64,000 nt of DNA from Polytrichum commune (Eukaryota; Streptophyta; Polytrichopsida; Polytrichales; Polytrichaceae). Both the position numbers and the translations under genes were made by a program. This document shows positions 46,378 to 58,830 of this stretch, piece after piece (positions within the stretch are counted from its first letter, which is position 1; the number at the start of each line of letters is the position of its first letter). The stretch covers positions 22,090,527 to 22,154,526 of the forward strand of contig OX485808.1 in NCBI GenBank assembly GCA_950295325.1, read 5' to 3'. A model generated the notes under the pieces. It had not been told where the DNA came from, did not search any database, and saw only the letters and a list, made by a program, of their open reading frames with translations.

Positions 46378-46800
46378 ATAAAACAAAGCAAATGAAATCA
46401 TGGATTTGGTCCCAAACCCTAAGTTGATGAGAATTAACACAAAGTCACCCAACTTTTATTAATGCTTGAATTCCATACACAAAAGAGTGGTGTCGGACTA
46501 TTACAATTCAACTGTCTAGCTTGCCTTACTTGGATGGGTGGGCCAAGCTAGCCTTGCATAGGCCAATCCGGAGATTTAGGACAACAAGTCCCATGCACAT
46601 ACCTTATTTTAGATCTTACAATTCTCCCAAACTTTGAGAGGTGGAGAGAGGAGGTCCCAAAAGCTTCACCCAACTTTCAAAATAGGCTTCGATCAACGAC
46701 AAGCTTACGAGCTCTTCATAGAAAGTTTTCTCAAAGAAGGATGAAACCCACAATTTCGTCCCTCGTTGGAGAGAGACTTTATGAATAACTCCAATTAATC
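46378..46800 (+). repeat. Dispersed repeat T, copy 2
   Basis: Homologous to 21,529-21,960 across its length (CCAAGCTAGCCTTGCATAGG, TTTAGGACAACAAGTCCCAT, CATAGAAAGTTTTCTCAAAG). Both copies are non-coding. Confidence 0.7.
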
Positions 46801-48255
46801 ATATGTTTGGTGTAGTAATAATGAACAAAGGACATAACATTATTTACCTTGGGGAGAGTTATGGACGGGACCAGGATTATGTCATAGAAAATTCTTGGAT
46901 AATTCCCAAATGGTACTCTAGTTCTCTAGATTCAAGTTGCAAATGTATGCCTCACCACAATGAATTCACTTCCAACTATATGTTCACATTAGGTTGCGAA
47001 CCCAAGACCACATGTTAACTATACTCAGATTGCTAAGCCAACTACATTGAGTTAGTGCATGCTAAGCTGCCTAGTAAGCAATGAATCAAATGTTGGCTAA
47101 TAGGGAGTCACTTGCTAGGATTGGTTAGATGTGATGGTTGGGATAAGTTGGATGGCCTTGACTACCAATGTCCTTGTGTCTTTGATTCAACACATTTTTT
47201 ATCAAGTTCAAGCGGCGGTTGGTTAAATTAGATGTATGAGACACTTGACAACTTTCACCTACTAATAGGTTCATATACTAACCGGTTGCGGGTTTACCTA
47301 AACACACATACAACTTGTCATATTAGTTGATTTTGTGGACCCTATACTACAACAAGTTGGGAGTCTACCCATTTTTGGAAGTGGAACTCACAACCGAAGC
47401 TGAATAATGGCATGGAACTTTGAACATCCGTAGCCTAAGTTAATACTTGTAATTGGATACATGGAGAAGCACTTGGCCAGCAAACACCTCAAAGGTGGGC
47501 AGTAAATCGACAAGTTTATTCCCCCACCTTCTCACATGATCTCTAGTAACCCCACGTCCCCCGTGGTATCGGCCACTTGGCCATTCCATTTGTAGACGCC
47601 TTGTTTCCGAGCTTCCCCTCCACTCGAGCCTTAACCCACCGGCCACTTTGAGCACTATGTATGGGTTTCTATAATTAAAACCGAGTACAATTTGAGAAGT
47701 TACTTGTTAGCAAATGAAAGGGGATTCCAACGCACCATAGTATGTCTTGTTTGGATTCCATATTCAAAGTTTTATTGGCAGATTACTCAAATCTGTTGGG
47801 AGGGACTTGATCTAAAGGTGGCGGACATCCTCAGCATCGAATGCTACGATCTCAAAATCCATCTGTACCTATTATGGAAGATTTTAGGGTGTTGGTTTTA
47901 GCACCTCCTTGGGGTGGGCATGTGGCTCGGGCTTCCATAGCTTGGGTGGCCTTTGGAGGACCTAGGTTGTAATAGTAAAAAGCATAAAAAAAAAATGAAC
48001 ATGACAATACAAAAGTGAAGTAATTTTTTTTTTTGCTTTCGGGTAGAACACAAGCAATGTGTTTATTGCATTGGGGTAAAATATATTTTGCATTTATATT
48101 GCATTTTGTAACATGTGAGATGGCTTGCCTTGGCTGCAACCAAATTTTTGAGTTGTGCTGAACAACCGCTCTCTTGGCCGCCCAACCTCCCCAACGCCAA
48201 AAACAACAACATGGCAACAAAAATGGACCATGTGGCCAGATCTTCTACCTTAGAT
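46801..48255. other. No recognised gene
   Basis: Overlapping short frames (for example 47,852-48,220 minus, 122 codons, with a Phe/Tyr-rich middle from an A/T tract) lack any known domain. Confidence 0.35.
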
Positions 48256-48510
48256 GTCTTAGGGTTGCTTTACATGCGAACCAATGGCCGTGACCATGAA
48301 ACTCTAAGGGGTTGTTAACATCATGGACCACGAAGTTGTCCCATGTCAAATGCCCTTTCTCATGGTCAAATTTATGAAAAATGCAAATTTAGAAGCCCTT
48401 CACTAGGTGTAACTTGAATGTGGACCAAGAAGTGCAACCTTGCACTCAAAAGTGGTTGTGATGATTTTTTCAATTGTATGCCCAAAAAGGGCATTTTTGG
48501 ATTTTTTTTT
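48256..48510 (+). mobile_element. Family B / family A related fragment
   Basis: Starts AGGGTTGCTTTACATGCGAA, CCAATGGCCGTGACCATGAA. It then shares CACTAGGTGTAA, GGACCAAGAAG and TGCCCAAAAAGGGCA with the 24.9-kb element. The right end is not found. Confidence 0.5.
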
Positions 48511-50246
48511 CCCACGTATTTCCTCCTTCCCTTCTTATGTGTTACTCATAAGCTGGGTGGCACAACAATGGAGGCAAAATTCCTCTTAGATGTCTTGGAA
48601 TGAACATCGATTTGGAGAACATGGACCTTCAGTAGGAACTAGAAATTTCAATGCATTCCAAACTATGGTGCCTAACACACAATCTCCTCATTGTAGCTCG
48701 GTCCTGAGAAGAGAAGAGAAACCAATGTCAGGCAATTTGACATGAATTTTGAGTCCGTTGGCCCTACCATGCTCAAGAATCCCCTTGGTGCAAGGTGGGG
48801 TTTACTGCCTACCTTGCGGTGGGTGCGCTCTTGTTTGTAAAACCTTATGTAATAAAATGAAGTGATAATACATTATATTGATACCTATTTCCTATGTGGG
48901 GGGGGGGGGGGGGGGAAGAGTACTGGTTCTTGTTTATTATCGAGTTTTCTCTTATTAAGTATTAGGTATGTGAGATATTTGATGGCTATTTGGTGGATGG
49001 TTTTCATTGTTTTTTTTATAAGTGATCTGGGAATATGTACATCCTTAAGGAGTTCTACACTTCTTGTGTGAATGACTCTCCTTACCCTTGTGGTGATAAC
49101 TATGAGGGGTCTAATATTCTAGCCATGTGTTCTTATTGCGTCTATTAACAGGTTGCATTTGTCTTCTTTTGTAACTCGGTCCTTATGTTATAAAGATACA
49201 GTGTTGCAAAAAACAAGATCTCAACTACCTCTAATGGCAATGTAGGTGGCTGTGAAGAAGAAAAGAGAAAGGCCAACGATTGCGAGGGCAGATCTAAAAC
49301 CCAAGGTATTGCTAAAGAAGGAGTGAAAGATGGCAAGAAAGATGATGAAGTAATTGAGTTTGGAAGATGATGTACTTGTCAAATGGCAAGATTATGAGCT
49401 TGAGATTCTCACTGCAATTTGCGGAAGGGCATAGGAAGAATTTATAAACGAACAAGAAAATGAGGTAATGTTTTTGCAAAATGTTTGTATTTTAATTTGG
49501 TCATTTCAAAAATGATTCCCACCTCTCTTTTAAAACTTCGAAGGCATTTTTTTGGTTTTTATTTAACACACATTAGAGTAGAGCTTTGTAGGCTTGTAGC
49601 CAACTAATCCATTCTTATGACCCTTAAATGGATAGGAAATTCATGCTCACACCGGGTAAGCACAATAACCTATCAACTTGTAAAGAAAAATATGTATATT
49701 TCATGCATTTTCTTCACGCCTTTGTAAGCTTGAATGTTTTCTAATCTTGTATACTTCTAGTTCATTTGAACTCATATCCCTTAAAACACAAATTTAATGT
49801 CTACAATGCCTTGAAGCAATGCCGAATGGAACGACTTTTAGAAATAAAAATCATGTCCTCCAATTTTTGGGGCAAGATTTGGAATGTGCGATCCATGAGT
49901 TGCTCCCACTAATGTGAGGTATTCCATGGAGTATTTCAAACTCCTATGCCAACATTGAACTTTTATTGATTTGGAGATTTGGCAAAAAATATGCCACAAA
50001 TGTTTCCTCGCCGATTTACAAAACTCTCATAATAATGAAAATTGTGTTTTTTGCCACTTCATGTACCTCTCCAACAATGGACAATGGATCTAGGTGCCCC
50101 TAGTATTTACAATGACAGTGCAATCCAATTCCAACGATATACACACTCTCATCCTTGTATAAATCTTTTGAATATAAGGACCAATTTTCACAAAGGATTT
50201 GGAATGCCCTATGACTCACAAAAGTTCTCTTCTTAAGTATTTCTTC
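48511..50246. other. No recognised gene; poly-G tract
   Basis: G18 at 48,898-48,915. The rest is AT-rich with no domain. Confidence 0.35.
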
Positions 50247-50249
50247 ATT

Positions 50250-50808
50250 GTAGGAACCCACTACACCGTTTATGATATTTAGTGTTAGATACATTATTTG
50301 CGAAGGCCTGAACTAGATGCCTAGAGGTCTCAAAGTGTCATGCCAATTAATTGCGCATATGATTCCATTTGTCAACATAAGTAACTTCTTTAAGTGAGAA
50401 AATATCTACATTATGACATTTAGAGTAGCACTTTGGGATACGTTAGATGTTAGTCTTGCGTTTTAGTATGCAAGGGGAAGACATTTTTTAGCATATTAAT
50501 GGGCAGTGTCATGTGTTTACATTTTAGTATGCAGGAGGAAGATATTCTTGAGCATACTAATGGCAAGTGCCATATGTGTACACTTTAGTCAACTTGTAAA
50601 CCACTGTGTAACATAGGTATGCACCTCTTAACATTATAAAACATACTCATGCCAAGATATTAGTAAGCGCACATGAACGCCAAATGTCATGAGTTGACAC
50701 TTATGGTAAAGTTGTTAATCATCAATGTAACCTAGCATACACCTCAAAATAGGGTACGTGACACTATTGTGCATGTGATACTAAATACCATAAACAATGT
50801 AGTTGACT
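50250..50808. mobile_element. CACTA-like element U, copy 2
   Basis: The left end CACTACACCGTTTATGATAT, TTAGTGTTAG is mirrored by ACTAAATACCATAAACAATG, TAGT on the right. The body is homologous to 35,290-35,745. It contains an internal tandem duplication: TTTTAGTATGCAAGGGGAAG at about 50,461 recurs as TTTTAGTATGCAGGAGGAAG at about 50,523. No coding frame. Confidence 0.65.
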
Positions 50809-51204
50809 ATTGGTAAACTCCACCATTCTCTCATATGCCCTACATTCTAGTCTCTCAAATTGTTCATTTTTATTAAAAGACATACTAAAAATCAACACAT
50901 TCTCCCACTCCCCATTGAGAGCCAATGTTTACATATCAAGCAAATGTTATGCATCATGTGCATACACGAAGACAAAGCCAACCAAAATAAGAATTATCCC
51001 TCTTCTCTCATGTTTAATCCACTATGAAAACTAAGAAGCACAAGAAACTTCAAACCTTTTTTTAGAAGTTTATTGTAGAAGTTACATGGATAAAGGGGCT
51101 TCATTTTCAACATGTTCATTAACTATGTTGTGGTCCCTCATTATGGTCAAAGTTCTCTTTAAGCATGAGGGCATATCAATTACAAAATTGCATTTTCACT
51201 TTCC

Positions 51205-51469
51205 ACTGTACGGCCTTTGGATGATTTTCAAGGGCTAATAGAAACTCATGGTTGTGGCTCTTGGTTTGTTTGTAAAGAAACCCTTAGATGTCTAAAATTA
51301 TCCACATCTTGGCATGTAGAGATTTTCACCCATTCAAAATTCTTTGGTCTTGTAGGCCTTCAAGACCTATTGTAAAGTGGCCTTGAATTGTGTTTGGCTT
51401 CTTGAACAATCACATTATTTTTATATCACGGGTCAAGGGCCCTCAAGCTCTAGTTTAAAGTGACCCTTA
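51205..51469. mobile_element. Old family A fragments, two subfamilies
   Basis: 51,205-51,283 is a decayed family A right end (GGCCTTTGGATGATTTTCAA, GGTTGTGGCTCTTGGTTTGT, TTGTAAAGAAACCC). 51,284-51,469 matches the diverged relative at 34,380-34,665 (TATCACGGGTCAAGGGCCCT). Confidence 0.5.
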
Positions 51470-52640
51470 CTCTTTGAATTGGGCCATCACCAACCAAACA
51501 TAGTAAAAGGTGACAGCAAAGTCACTTATATTATAACATAGAGATTCCCAATGTTGGGCGGATTTTTATTTTATTTTTTTCCTTTCTAAAATCTAATGGG
51601 TTGAGTTATTTAGCTCCTTCAAAATTGGGAGGTCCTTTATAAACCAAATTTTCTACTTTGTGTTGATAAATGGGAGGGTTAGCTTGAGTGGATTGAGACA
51701 AAATTTGGACCATGTGTGGGAAAGCACCACTTCAATCTTTTAAAATTTACATCTTGAGACCACAATATAACAATGCTCACATTTTGTGTTAAAAACCTCT
51801 TTTGTTAACTTTGATAACATTGGAGCTAATACCAAGGGATGTTTAGTGGAAAGTATCTATGATGCTAAATGTTGATGCAAGAGGTATGTGGTTCAAGCCA
51901 CAAGGTAACTCCGCTCTGCAAACGACCATAACAAGGTGCATTATAATAATGCCTAAGTTATCGTAACTCTATTGGCAACATTGATGAAAAACCCTTGAAT
52001 GTTGAGCCAATGACATCAACAAGCCCCATTTAATGTTAACCCAATGATATTAACAAAGTTTGGATACAACATGCAAATTCAAGTGGGATTCATGCACATA
52101 CAAATTGACCCCTAGTGATATTGGTGGCATTCACCTAGTCATATTTTACTATTACTACATATGTTGCAATTCCTCTCATCTAGAATCAAGCATCTCCTTG
52201 CAAACTTAAGCAACATGATGCAATGCACAAGCATGTATCATGTCCTACCAATGGTGAGTACGAGGCTCTGACTCCCTGGGGGAGTCACATGCATCATATT
52301 AGGAAACTAGGTGAGTTTAAAGATAGGGTGTCATAATTACGTAAAATTTAGAAAAATCTTGGTTCTAACAAAGAATACATTATCTGATATGTGGGGAATA
52401 GTGAGTAAGCTAGGCTTATATTAATTTTTGATATTATCTATAGTTTGAAAGTAATATAGCCTAGTGTTAATTGTAGCATGAAAAAAATATAATGAAGGGG
52501 GTCCAAACTAAACCCCCATGGCAACTTAGATGTGAATTGGATGATAAATGAACCAAGATCATCCAAAATACATGAATGAAAAGAAGATGTAAGTGATTTG
52601 CACTTGGTAACAACGAAGCCAGGGTTTGTAGTTGTTGTGG
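51470..52640. other. No recognised gene
   Basis: AT-rich; the minus-strand frames spanning 52,438-52,912 arise across the tandem repeat and are not accepted. Confidence 0.35.
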
Positions 52641-52650
52641 TAGTTGAGTG

Positions 52651-52836
52651 CACACTCCATTTGTGCAAACGCTTTGGTTTTTGTGCATGGCTTTTCCTGT
52701 AGGTGCTCCAATTCTAGCCATGACTTCAATGTTAAAGGCACATCACACGCTCCATTTGTGCAGACGCTTTGGTTCTTGTGCATGGTTTTTCTTGTAGGTG
52801 CTCCAATTTTAGCTATGACTTCAATGTTAAAGGTGT
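52651..52836 (+). repeat. Two-copy tandem repeat, about 95-bp period
   Basis: CTCCATTTGTGCAAACGCTT, GGTTTTTGTGCATGG, GTAGGTGCTCCAATTCTAGC and ATGACTTCAATGTTAAAGG are each repeated once with a few changes. Confidence 0.85.
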
Positions 52837-52889
52837 TCCACTTGTTGTGGCATGTGTTCAAGGGTTTTTTGAGCTTACATTGATTCATA

Positions 52890-53105
52890 ATTGGTTGAGA
52901 GTTGGGGTTCAAGAGGGATTGAGGTTTGATTGAGAATTGGATTTCAGAGAGATTGGGGTTTGATTGAGAGTTGGGGTTTCAAAAAGGTTGAGGTTCGGTT
53001 GAGAGTTGAGTTTCGGAGAGATTGAGGTTTAACTCTGAGTTGGGGTTCAGATAGATTGAGCTTTGTCTAGGAGTTGGAGTTTCACAAAGACTGAGATTTG
53101 GTTGC
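52890..53105 (+). repeat. Minisatellite, about 36-bp unit
   Basis: About six imperfect units of the type GATTGAGGTTTGATTGAGAG then TTGGGGTTTCAGAGA. Units vary in length by a few bases. Confidence 0.8.
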
Positions 53106-53351
53106 ATCTGGCCATGCTATTCATCCTCCTTGCCTCCTTTGAACATGAAGAAGGGTTTCAAACCACGTGGGTCTCTCATTCAACCCCTTTCATCTTATTT
53201 GCTTTTTATTGTGCTTCTTCGTCTATGTGCATGGTTTAGGTTATTGGGCAGTTGTTGATGTGGTGAATGTTGTTCTACATGTTAAAGTCGCTCGAGTTTC
53301 CTTTTGCTCCCTACACACATTAAGGACTATGAGTATGACTTTCAAATTATA

Positions 53352-53378
53352 GTCTCTCTCTCTCTCTCTCTCTCTCTC
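53352..53378 (+). repeat. (CT)n microsatellite
   Basis: About 13 CT units immediately before the coding-like stretch. Confidence 0.95.
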
Positions 53379-53900
53379 AAGTATGTGCACAACTTGAACT
53401 CTTAGAACCAATAAATGGTGTTCCCAATGAGTCATTGTTGTCACTTAGGCTAAGGTTGGAAGAAGTTGGTGCAATAGACTTCCCCTTTGAATTTAAAGAT
53501 CACGATGATGAGGTCCACATTAAGTTGAAGATGGAAAAACTCACTATTGCTCAATTAGACGTGTATGTCATTCCTTCTAAGGAACCCAACAATGGTGTTT
53601 CCAAGTGTTTGCGCTTGGAACCATCTACTGTGTTTGATAGTGTTGACACTGCATTTGGGACCTCAAGAAGAGGAGTTACTATATAATTTAAATAAATTTT
53701 CCTTTTGTCCCCAGTATATTGTGTCCAAAGTTAGTGATTCAACAGAGGTCGTAGAATTGACCGTATCTGATATGAAGAGTTCCACATTAACACCAGAGGT
53801 GCTCAAAATATACTTTAAAGAAGAGGGGGATTTAATAAGAGAATTCAAAAGTATCTCCCTAGAAGATCATGAGTGAAACCCAAAATCTTGGGATCAGGTA
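53379..53900 (+). pseudogene. Coding-like fragment, unidentified
   Basis: Two overlapping plus-strand frames have globular, charged composition unlike the rest of the window. The first runs from about 53,379 to the stop at 53,686 (RLEEVGAIDFPFEFKDHDDE, VHIKLKMEKLTIAQLDVYVI). The second continues one base out of phase to 53,876 (PQEEELLYNLNKFSFCPQYI, DSTEVVELTVSDMKSSTLTP, EVLKIYFKEEGDLIREFKSI). The handover near 53,650 looks like a one-base frameshift. Alternatively TTTTGTCCCCAG at about 53,711 could be a splice acceptor. CAG/GTAGGT at about 53,894-53,899 is a strong donor, but a TGA precedes it in frame. The second part has the spacing of an RRM-like or similar alpha/beta fold, which is only a guess. 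It is most likely an exon or gene remnant captured among repeats. Confidence 0.4.
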
Positions 53901-54639
53901 GGTATTTCCATTGTCAAACTCTACCACCAAGAGTGCACCTCTGGTTTGTTGGTCAGCAACCCTCATCACTAGGAGGAGGGATTGACCTACTCAGTCATTG
54001 AATTATGTCGGGAAATACTTGTTGAGGTCATTTTCCTTTCCTTGGCCTAAAGACGGTGTAACCCGTTGCTGGTTGGTTTACATGAACATCCCTCCTACAA
54101 GAATGTGACTTTTGAAATACTCTAAATAATGTAAAGGTAAAAAATTCATATTGGTGTTGAACTTAGGTTTTTTTCTTGCATGGGTTGGCACTCAAGGATC
54201 TCAAGATTATATTCCCTTAAACTTCTAATGTCACAGTTAAGTGTATTTGGAGTATTCAGACTCTTGCATATCCACCATCATTCATGATATGAATTTTCAA
54301 TTACAAATAATTTGCAAAGTGTAAGTTGCGAATTTTGGTAAGTAATCTCAAAATTTAACCACTTTGATTTTGAGTGCTCATCCCATGCTTGTTTGGTTTA
54401 TGTACCTTGCTCTTAAACAATCCTTTCTATTTGGATGAGTCCTCAAGTCCCATGTGTGTAGTCTCAACTATCCAATTTTCTCAGATTTCTTTCATGCCTA
54501 TCTCAAGTGCTTATATTCCTTGAATTTCTTCGTAAGTGTCAAGTAACCAACTTCTTCAAATTTTCCTTGAATTGTTTTAAGTAATTAAGTCCTAATCTAA
54601 TTGATCTGGTTGATCAATTTTGCCTACAATGCTACCACA
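53901..54639. other. No recognised gene
   Basis: AT-rich spacer between the coding-like fragment and the LINE; no endonuclease domain of the LINE is visible here. Confidence 0.4.
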
Positions 54640-56951
54640 AAAAATTCATAACCCAATATCACCATCCTTCTCCACAAAAAGGATAACCCAAAAATAATAA
54701 CCAACTACAAACCTATAGCACTTGTAGAGATACCAACTACAAACTCTTCACACGCACTCTAACACCTCTACTAACTACCTTTGGTGAACAACACAAAATC
54801 CTTCATCACAATCAAGACTACTTTTGCCCGTGAGAAACACCGCCAGACAAATTCAAGGCATTACAGCCGCCTTGGAAGATGCCAAATCCACAAATAAAGA
54901 TATATACATCACATCCATAGATTTCAAAAATGCATTTGGCTTAATAATCACCCATGATTATTGGCCACAATGGAATACCTAAGATACCCGCTAGACGTGA
55001 TAGAACTAGTAGGTAACGTATAATCCGAATCATCCACCTCCTTCCATAGAGCACACTTCACCACCACACCCCCAATAGAAATTAGCAGAGGCATTATTCA
55101 AGGAGACACCCTTAGCCCAAAATTTTCATCATTCATCATTTTCTTTGAACCTGTTGTTAGGTGGCTAGAATAAGACAAAAGGGGTTATAAATTCAACGCA
55201 TCACTGAATACCATGACCACATATGCCTACACCAATGACCTCGCAATACTAATAGAGGACATCACATCCATACAACCCCAACTCAACAAGCTTAGACTAT
55301 ACCTAGACTGGGCTCATATGGACCTCGGCATCTCTAAATGTGCAATCATGGGTTGCCCTAACAATTTTAAACTCCAACCCCTCACATTCACCACAAGCAT
55401 CAAAGCTCAAAACATCAACTACAAGAACCAACAACTCCCTATCTTATCTCAAACCTAACAATACACCTACCTAGGAATACGACTAGTCCCATCACTTAAA
55501 TGGACAATCCAAAAAGAAACCATCCAAGCAAAAATTAAAATCCTCAACACCTCAATCTGCCTTGGCATAGAATATGCATTCTATGCCACCCCCTTATCAA
55601 TCCCGAACATTTGCAAAATGGACATAATGGGCTAAATGACCTCATGCAATTGGGCCACATCTACCAAGGACCTGTCAAATTTATAACCTCCAAATAGTGA
55701 ACATCTCCCCCTTCTTGAATACCAAACCTACACTAGGTCCCCCACATCTAGAGCATTATTCATCCTCAAAAAACAGTTCCATATCCATATATACATATAT
55801 ATTCAATGGAAACAACCTTCATACTCAAGAACTCACTTCTCCAAGAAGAATGATACAAAAGCCCTTTCTACCCCACCCTCACCCACTCACAAAAATTTAA
55901 CACATAAACAATTCATCAACAAACTAGCCACACTTAATACCACAACCCTCCCTCAAATACATGATAACATGTGCACCCGCATCCTAAACTTCCAAGAATT
56001 TCAGGCAAACTACACTAAATCCAAAATAATAAAAAGCGCTAACTTTCTTCCCATCACAAAACTATAACAAAATTAGAGACATAAATCCATAACTACAAAA
56101 CTCCTCATCACACAAAAAACCTATAATCTAGAGATAGAAGGTTTGTTTGCCCAAGTCTCACCATACCACAACTTAGACTACAAACCCAAGAATGCAATCC
56201 TAACAAAGATATCATAGCAAGCGCACACACCATCCAAATCCACCCACCACTCACCGAAATACACAACCACGAAGAAAACTACCAAACATACATAACACTA
56301 GACAAACTCTATTGGCTATGGGAAAAATACCCCATCAACAGAAACAACCCCTCCCTCAACCTCAACCCACCTCCACAAGACGTCGCAACATAAATCCTAC
56401 TACTAATCAACATATATATTAACTCACTACCACAAAACCACCAACCTCCATTTCCCCCCTACATAATCACCAGGCCCTACCTCAAACAATCCCCGAAAAC
56501 TCAATCAACACCTTCAACCTAACACACTATTACTCCTCAAGCCCTCTAACATGTCCCATTGCATTCACACAATATCATCCCCCACATGAGAGAGACAAAA
56601 TCTTCAACTCCCTAGGCCATGCCTTCAATTCACAATGGTGTGGCCACATTACCGACATTGACCTTATCCCTAAAGACATCAATTGGGCCAAAATCACACA
56701 ACAAACTAACTCAAACAACATCACCATTATTGTCATCACACATGATGATTAGACCAACAAAAAAATTGATCCTCTCCAACAACCCGACATAATCCCCAAA
56801 ATAACACCCCCCACCACCACCACCACCATACTACACATGTGGATCCTTTACACCTCCAAGTAATGAAAGGAATGGTAACATTGCAGAGTCGCGAGTATAT
56901 AATGTCCCACTCCAAATTCACATAGCAACTAAATATCCATGATACTTGAAT

Positions 56952-57240
56952 ATTCTCCATGCCAAACTTTACGCACTACTCTTGGCAGTAGAACACACTA
57001 GATCCCTAAACATGGACACATTTATCTTCATTAACAACCTCAATAGCATATACCTCCTACTCAACCGCATCAAACATCCTTCCTCATAATAGAACCACCC
57101 AAATAAACTACGTATCACACACATCATTGCATCCATTAACTCATCCAAACATAATGTCGCCATCCAAAAAGTTAGAGCATGCACAAACATAGCATGCAAT
57201 GACGAAGTAGATAAACTAGCCAAATAAGGAGCCCAAGATC
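56952..57240 (+). pseudogene. RNase H domain of the LINE
   Basis: HAKLYALLLAVEHTRS carries the helix with the catalytic Glu. TFIFINNLNSIYLL has Asn-Asn where the family has Asp-Asn. QKVRACTNIACNDEVDKLAK keeps the final Asp-containing motif but has Cys where His is usual. Two stops lie between. The catalytic set is incomplete, so the domain would be inactive even without stops. Confidence 0.75.
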
Positions 57241-57598
57241 CAAAAATACTAGTAACTCCCTTTCACCTGATAGGACACCAAACATCATATTGGCCCTCAA
57301 TACCTCCTACATCCACTCAACACGATGGCTATGTACACAACCTTAAGACATACATGCATAAAGAATACAAAATGCACTCACCGCCCTAGCAACAAATACC
57401 ATCCCATATGTCAACAAATGGCTCTCAAACGAAGATCTCCACCCAATAGGATCCAACATCTTATGGGATGCCAAATGGATTTCCAGCGCACAAATTCCAA
57501 TATGGCCAGAACATGGGCAGCTATAAGAAAAAGAAGTATGTATTGAAACACGACATTTCCCCATGATGCAGCCTTTGTAACCTTAGAGTACATGACAC

Positions 57599-58075
57599 AT
57601 GCCTCCACCTACTCTCTTGTTGCACAAATCAACATATAAATTAGCTTTGCACCAACCACCACAACAGAGGAGCCATGCATTGGCTAACACCCTAAGGGCA
57701 CACCCCAATACAGGATGCTTCACATTAATAAACGTCAGTAACCACAATGACCGTACACCAGATAATACTATCCCATCATGGCTACTACCTTGCACATGTT
57801 ACGTACCAAAATGTAAATGCCCATCCCACCTATGCTCGGACATCCTATGCCTAACAAGCGTCCCACCAAATGCGAAAACCTTGTTCACTCCCATACCCAA
57901 CACCAAAGTACAAATCTTGGAATTCACATACTGCAATGATAGATTCCATGAAGCCGCCACCACCCATAAACTAGATAAATACCCAATCATCTTTGCCGGC
58001 ATAAGAAGCCTCTATTCATACACCAACTATCAAACACCTAATAGAACTCAAAATACCCAGGTACAAAATCAATAA
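57599..58075 (+). pseudogene. C-terminal region of the LINE (158-codon open frame)
   Basis: The longest uninterrupted frame in the window. It contains CTCYVPKCKCPSHLCSDILC, a clustered Cys/His pattern that could bind zinc, then LEFTYCNDRFHEAATTHKLD and YPIIFAGIRSLYSY. It lies directly after RNase H and is duplicated in antisense at 1-480, so it belongs to the element and is not a host gene. Confidence 0.65.
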
Positions 58076-58160
58076 GTTAATGGAAAACATTTCACAAATA
58101 GCCATCAAATACCTAACACATATCATACTCAACAAAAGAAAACTGGAAAAGAAACAAGCT

Positions 58161-58830
58161 CCGGTACTACTAGATTAAAACACACTAAGCCAATAGCCCT
58201 AGGAGTAACACAACAATCTACTTATTACCAACAGGCATGGAGCCACTCCCACCCCCATATCCACGCAGACATGGGTTGGGAGTAGGTGAACAGACATCAC
58301 CGCATGTTGGTGTAATAAAACTTGACGTTCCAGTTTATGTTGTTTCTTACTAAAAACTTTGCATGTGAACTAAGTTAACTCCTTGCGAAGAAGCACTTGT
58401 AATATGCATGGATGTGGTCCCCAACTACTTACAAAACATCAACAACACCAAGTGCATATCTTTGACCACGTTAGTCGAATAAGAACCCTTGTTCCTTTCA
58501 ATCGCCTCATCCAAGGCTCAAGAATGAACGTGGTTGTTTTGTACATGCTAGCGAGAGGCTCCACTTGTGTGCCTAAAATGGCATGGTCACATGTGATTTG
58601 CACAAAACCAACATATGACCAACTCCACTGTGCTTAAAAACTCAATCGACAGTTTAACTAGTAAGCCGTATAAGACAAGTGACCACATAAGAGACACACA
58701 TACCTTATCACTTCCCTAACTTCAACACAAACCCTCCATTAATATATTCTAATACACGAGATGTGTGCCTTGAATAAATACAGCTTGAATAGCATCATGT
58801 TCTTTTTTAGACCAGGCGACCTCCAGTTCC
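58161..58830. other. No recognised gene
   Basis: May include the LINE 3' untranslated region; no poly-A tail is seen. Confidence 0.35.

Larger units (their letters stand above)
54640..58160 (+). pseudogene. LINE fossil with RT, RNase H and Cys-rich C-terminus
   Basis: A non-LTR retrotransposon copy without its 5' endonuclease. In order it shows RT onset (KIITNYKPIALVEI, about 54,690), motif A ITSIDFKNAFG (about 54,908-54,940, catalytic Asp at 54,920), motif B RGIIQGDTLSP (55,087-55,119) and motif C, which reads YTNDLAIL (first catalytic Asp replaced, about 55,228-55,251). The thumb-like block LDWAHMDLGISKCAIMGC and YLGI follow. After about 1.4 kb of degraded connection comes RNase H (56,952-57,240), and then a cysteine-rich tail. 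At least two frameshifts within the RT and many stops prove it is dead. A downstream RNase H is known from several plant LINE lineages. The same family supplies the antisense fragment at 1-480. Confidence 0.85.

Noticed and set aside
47852-48220. 122-codon minus-strand frame
   Set aside because: The middle is encoded by A/T tracts; no domain, no family match within the window.
52559-52912. 117-codon minus-strand frame
   Set aside because: Created by the 95-bp tandem repeat, whose unit is repeated within the peptide; no domain.
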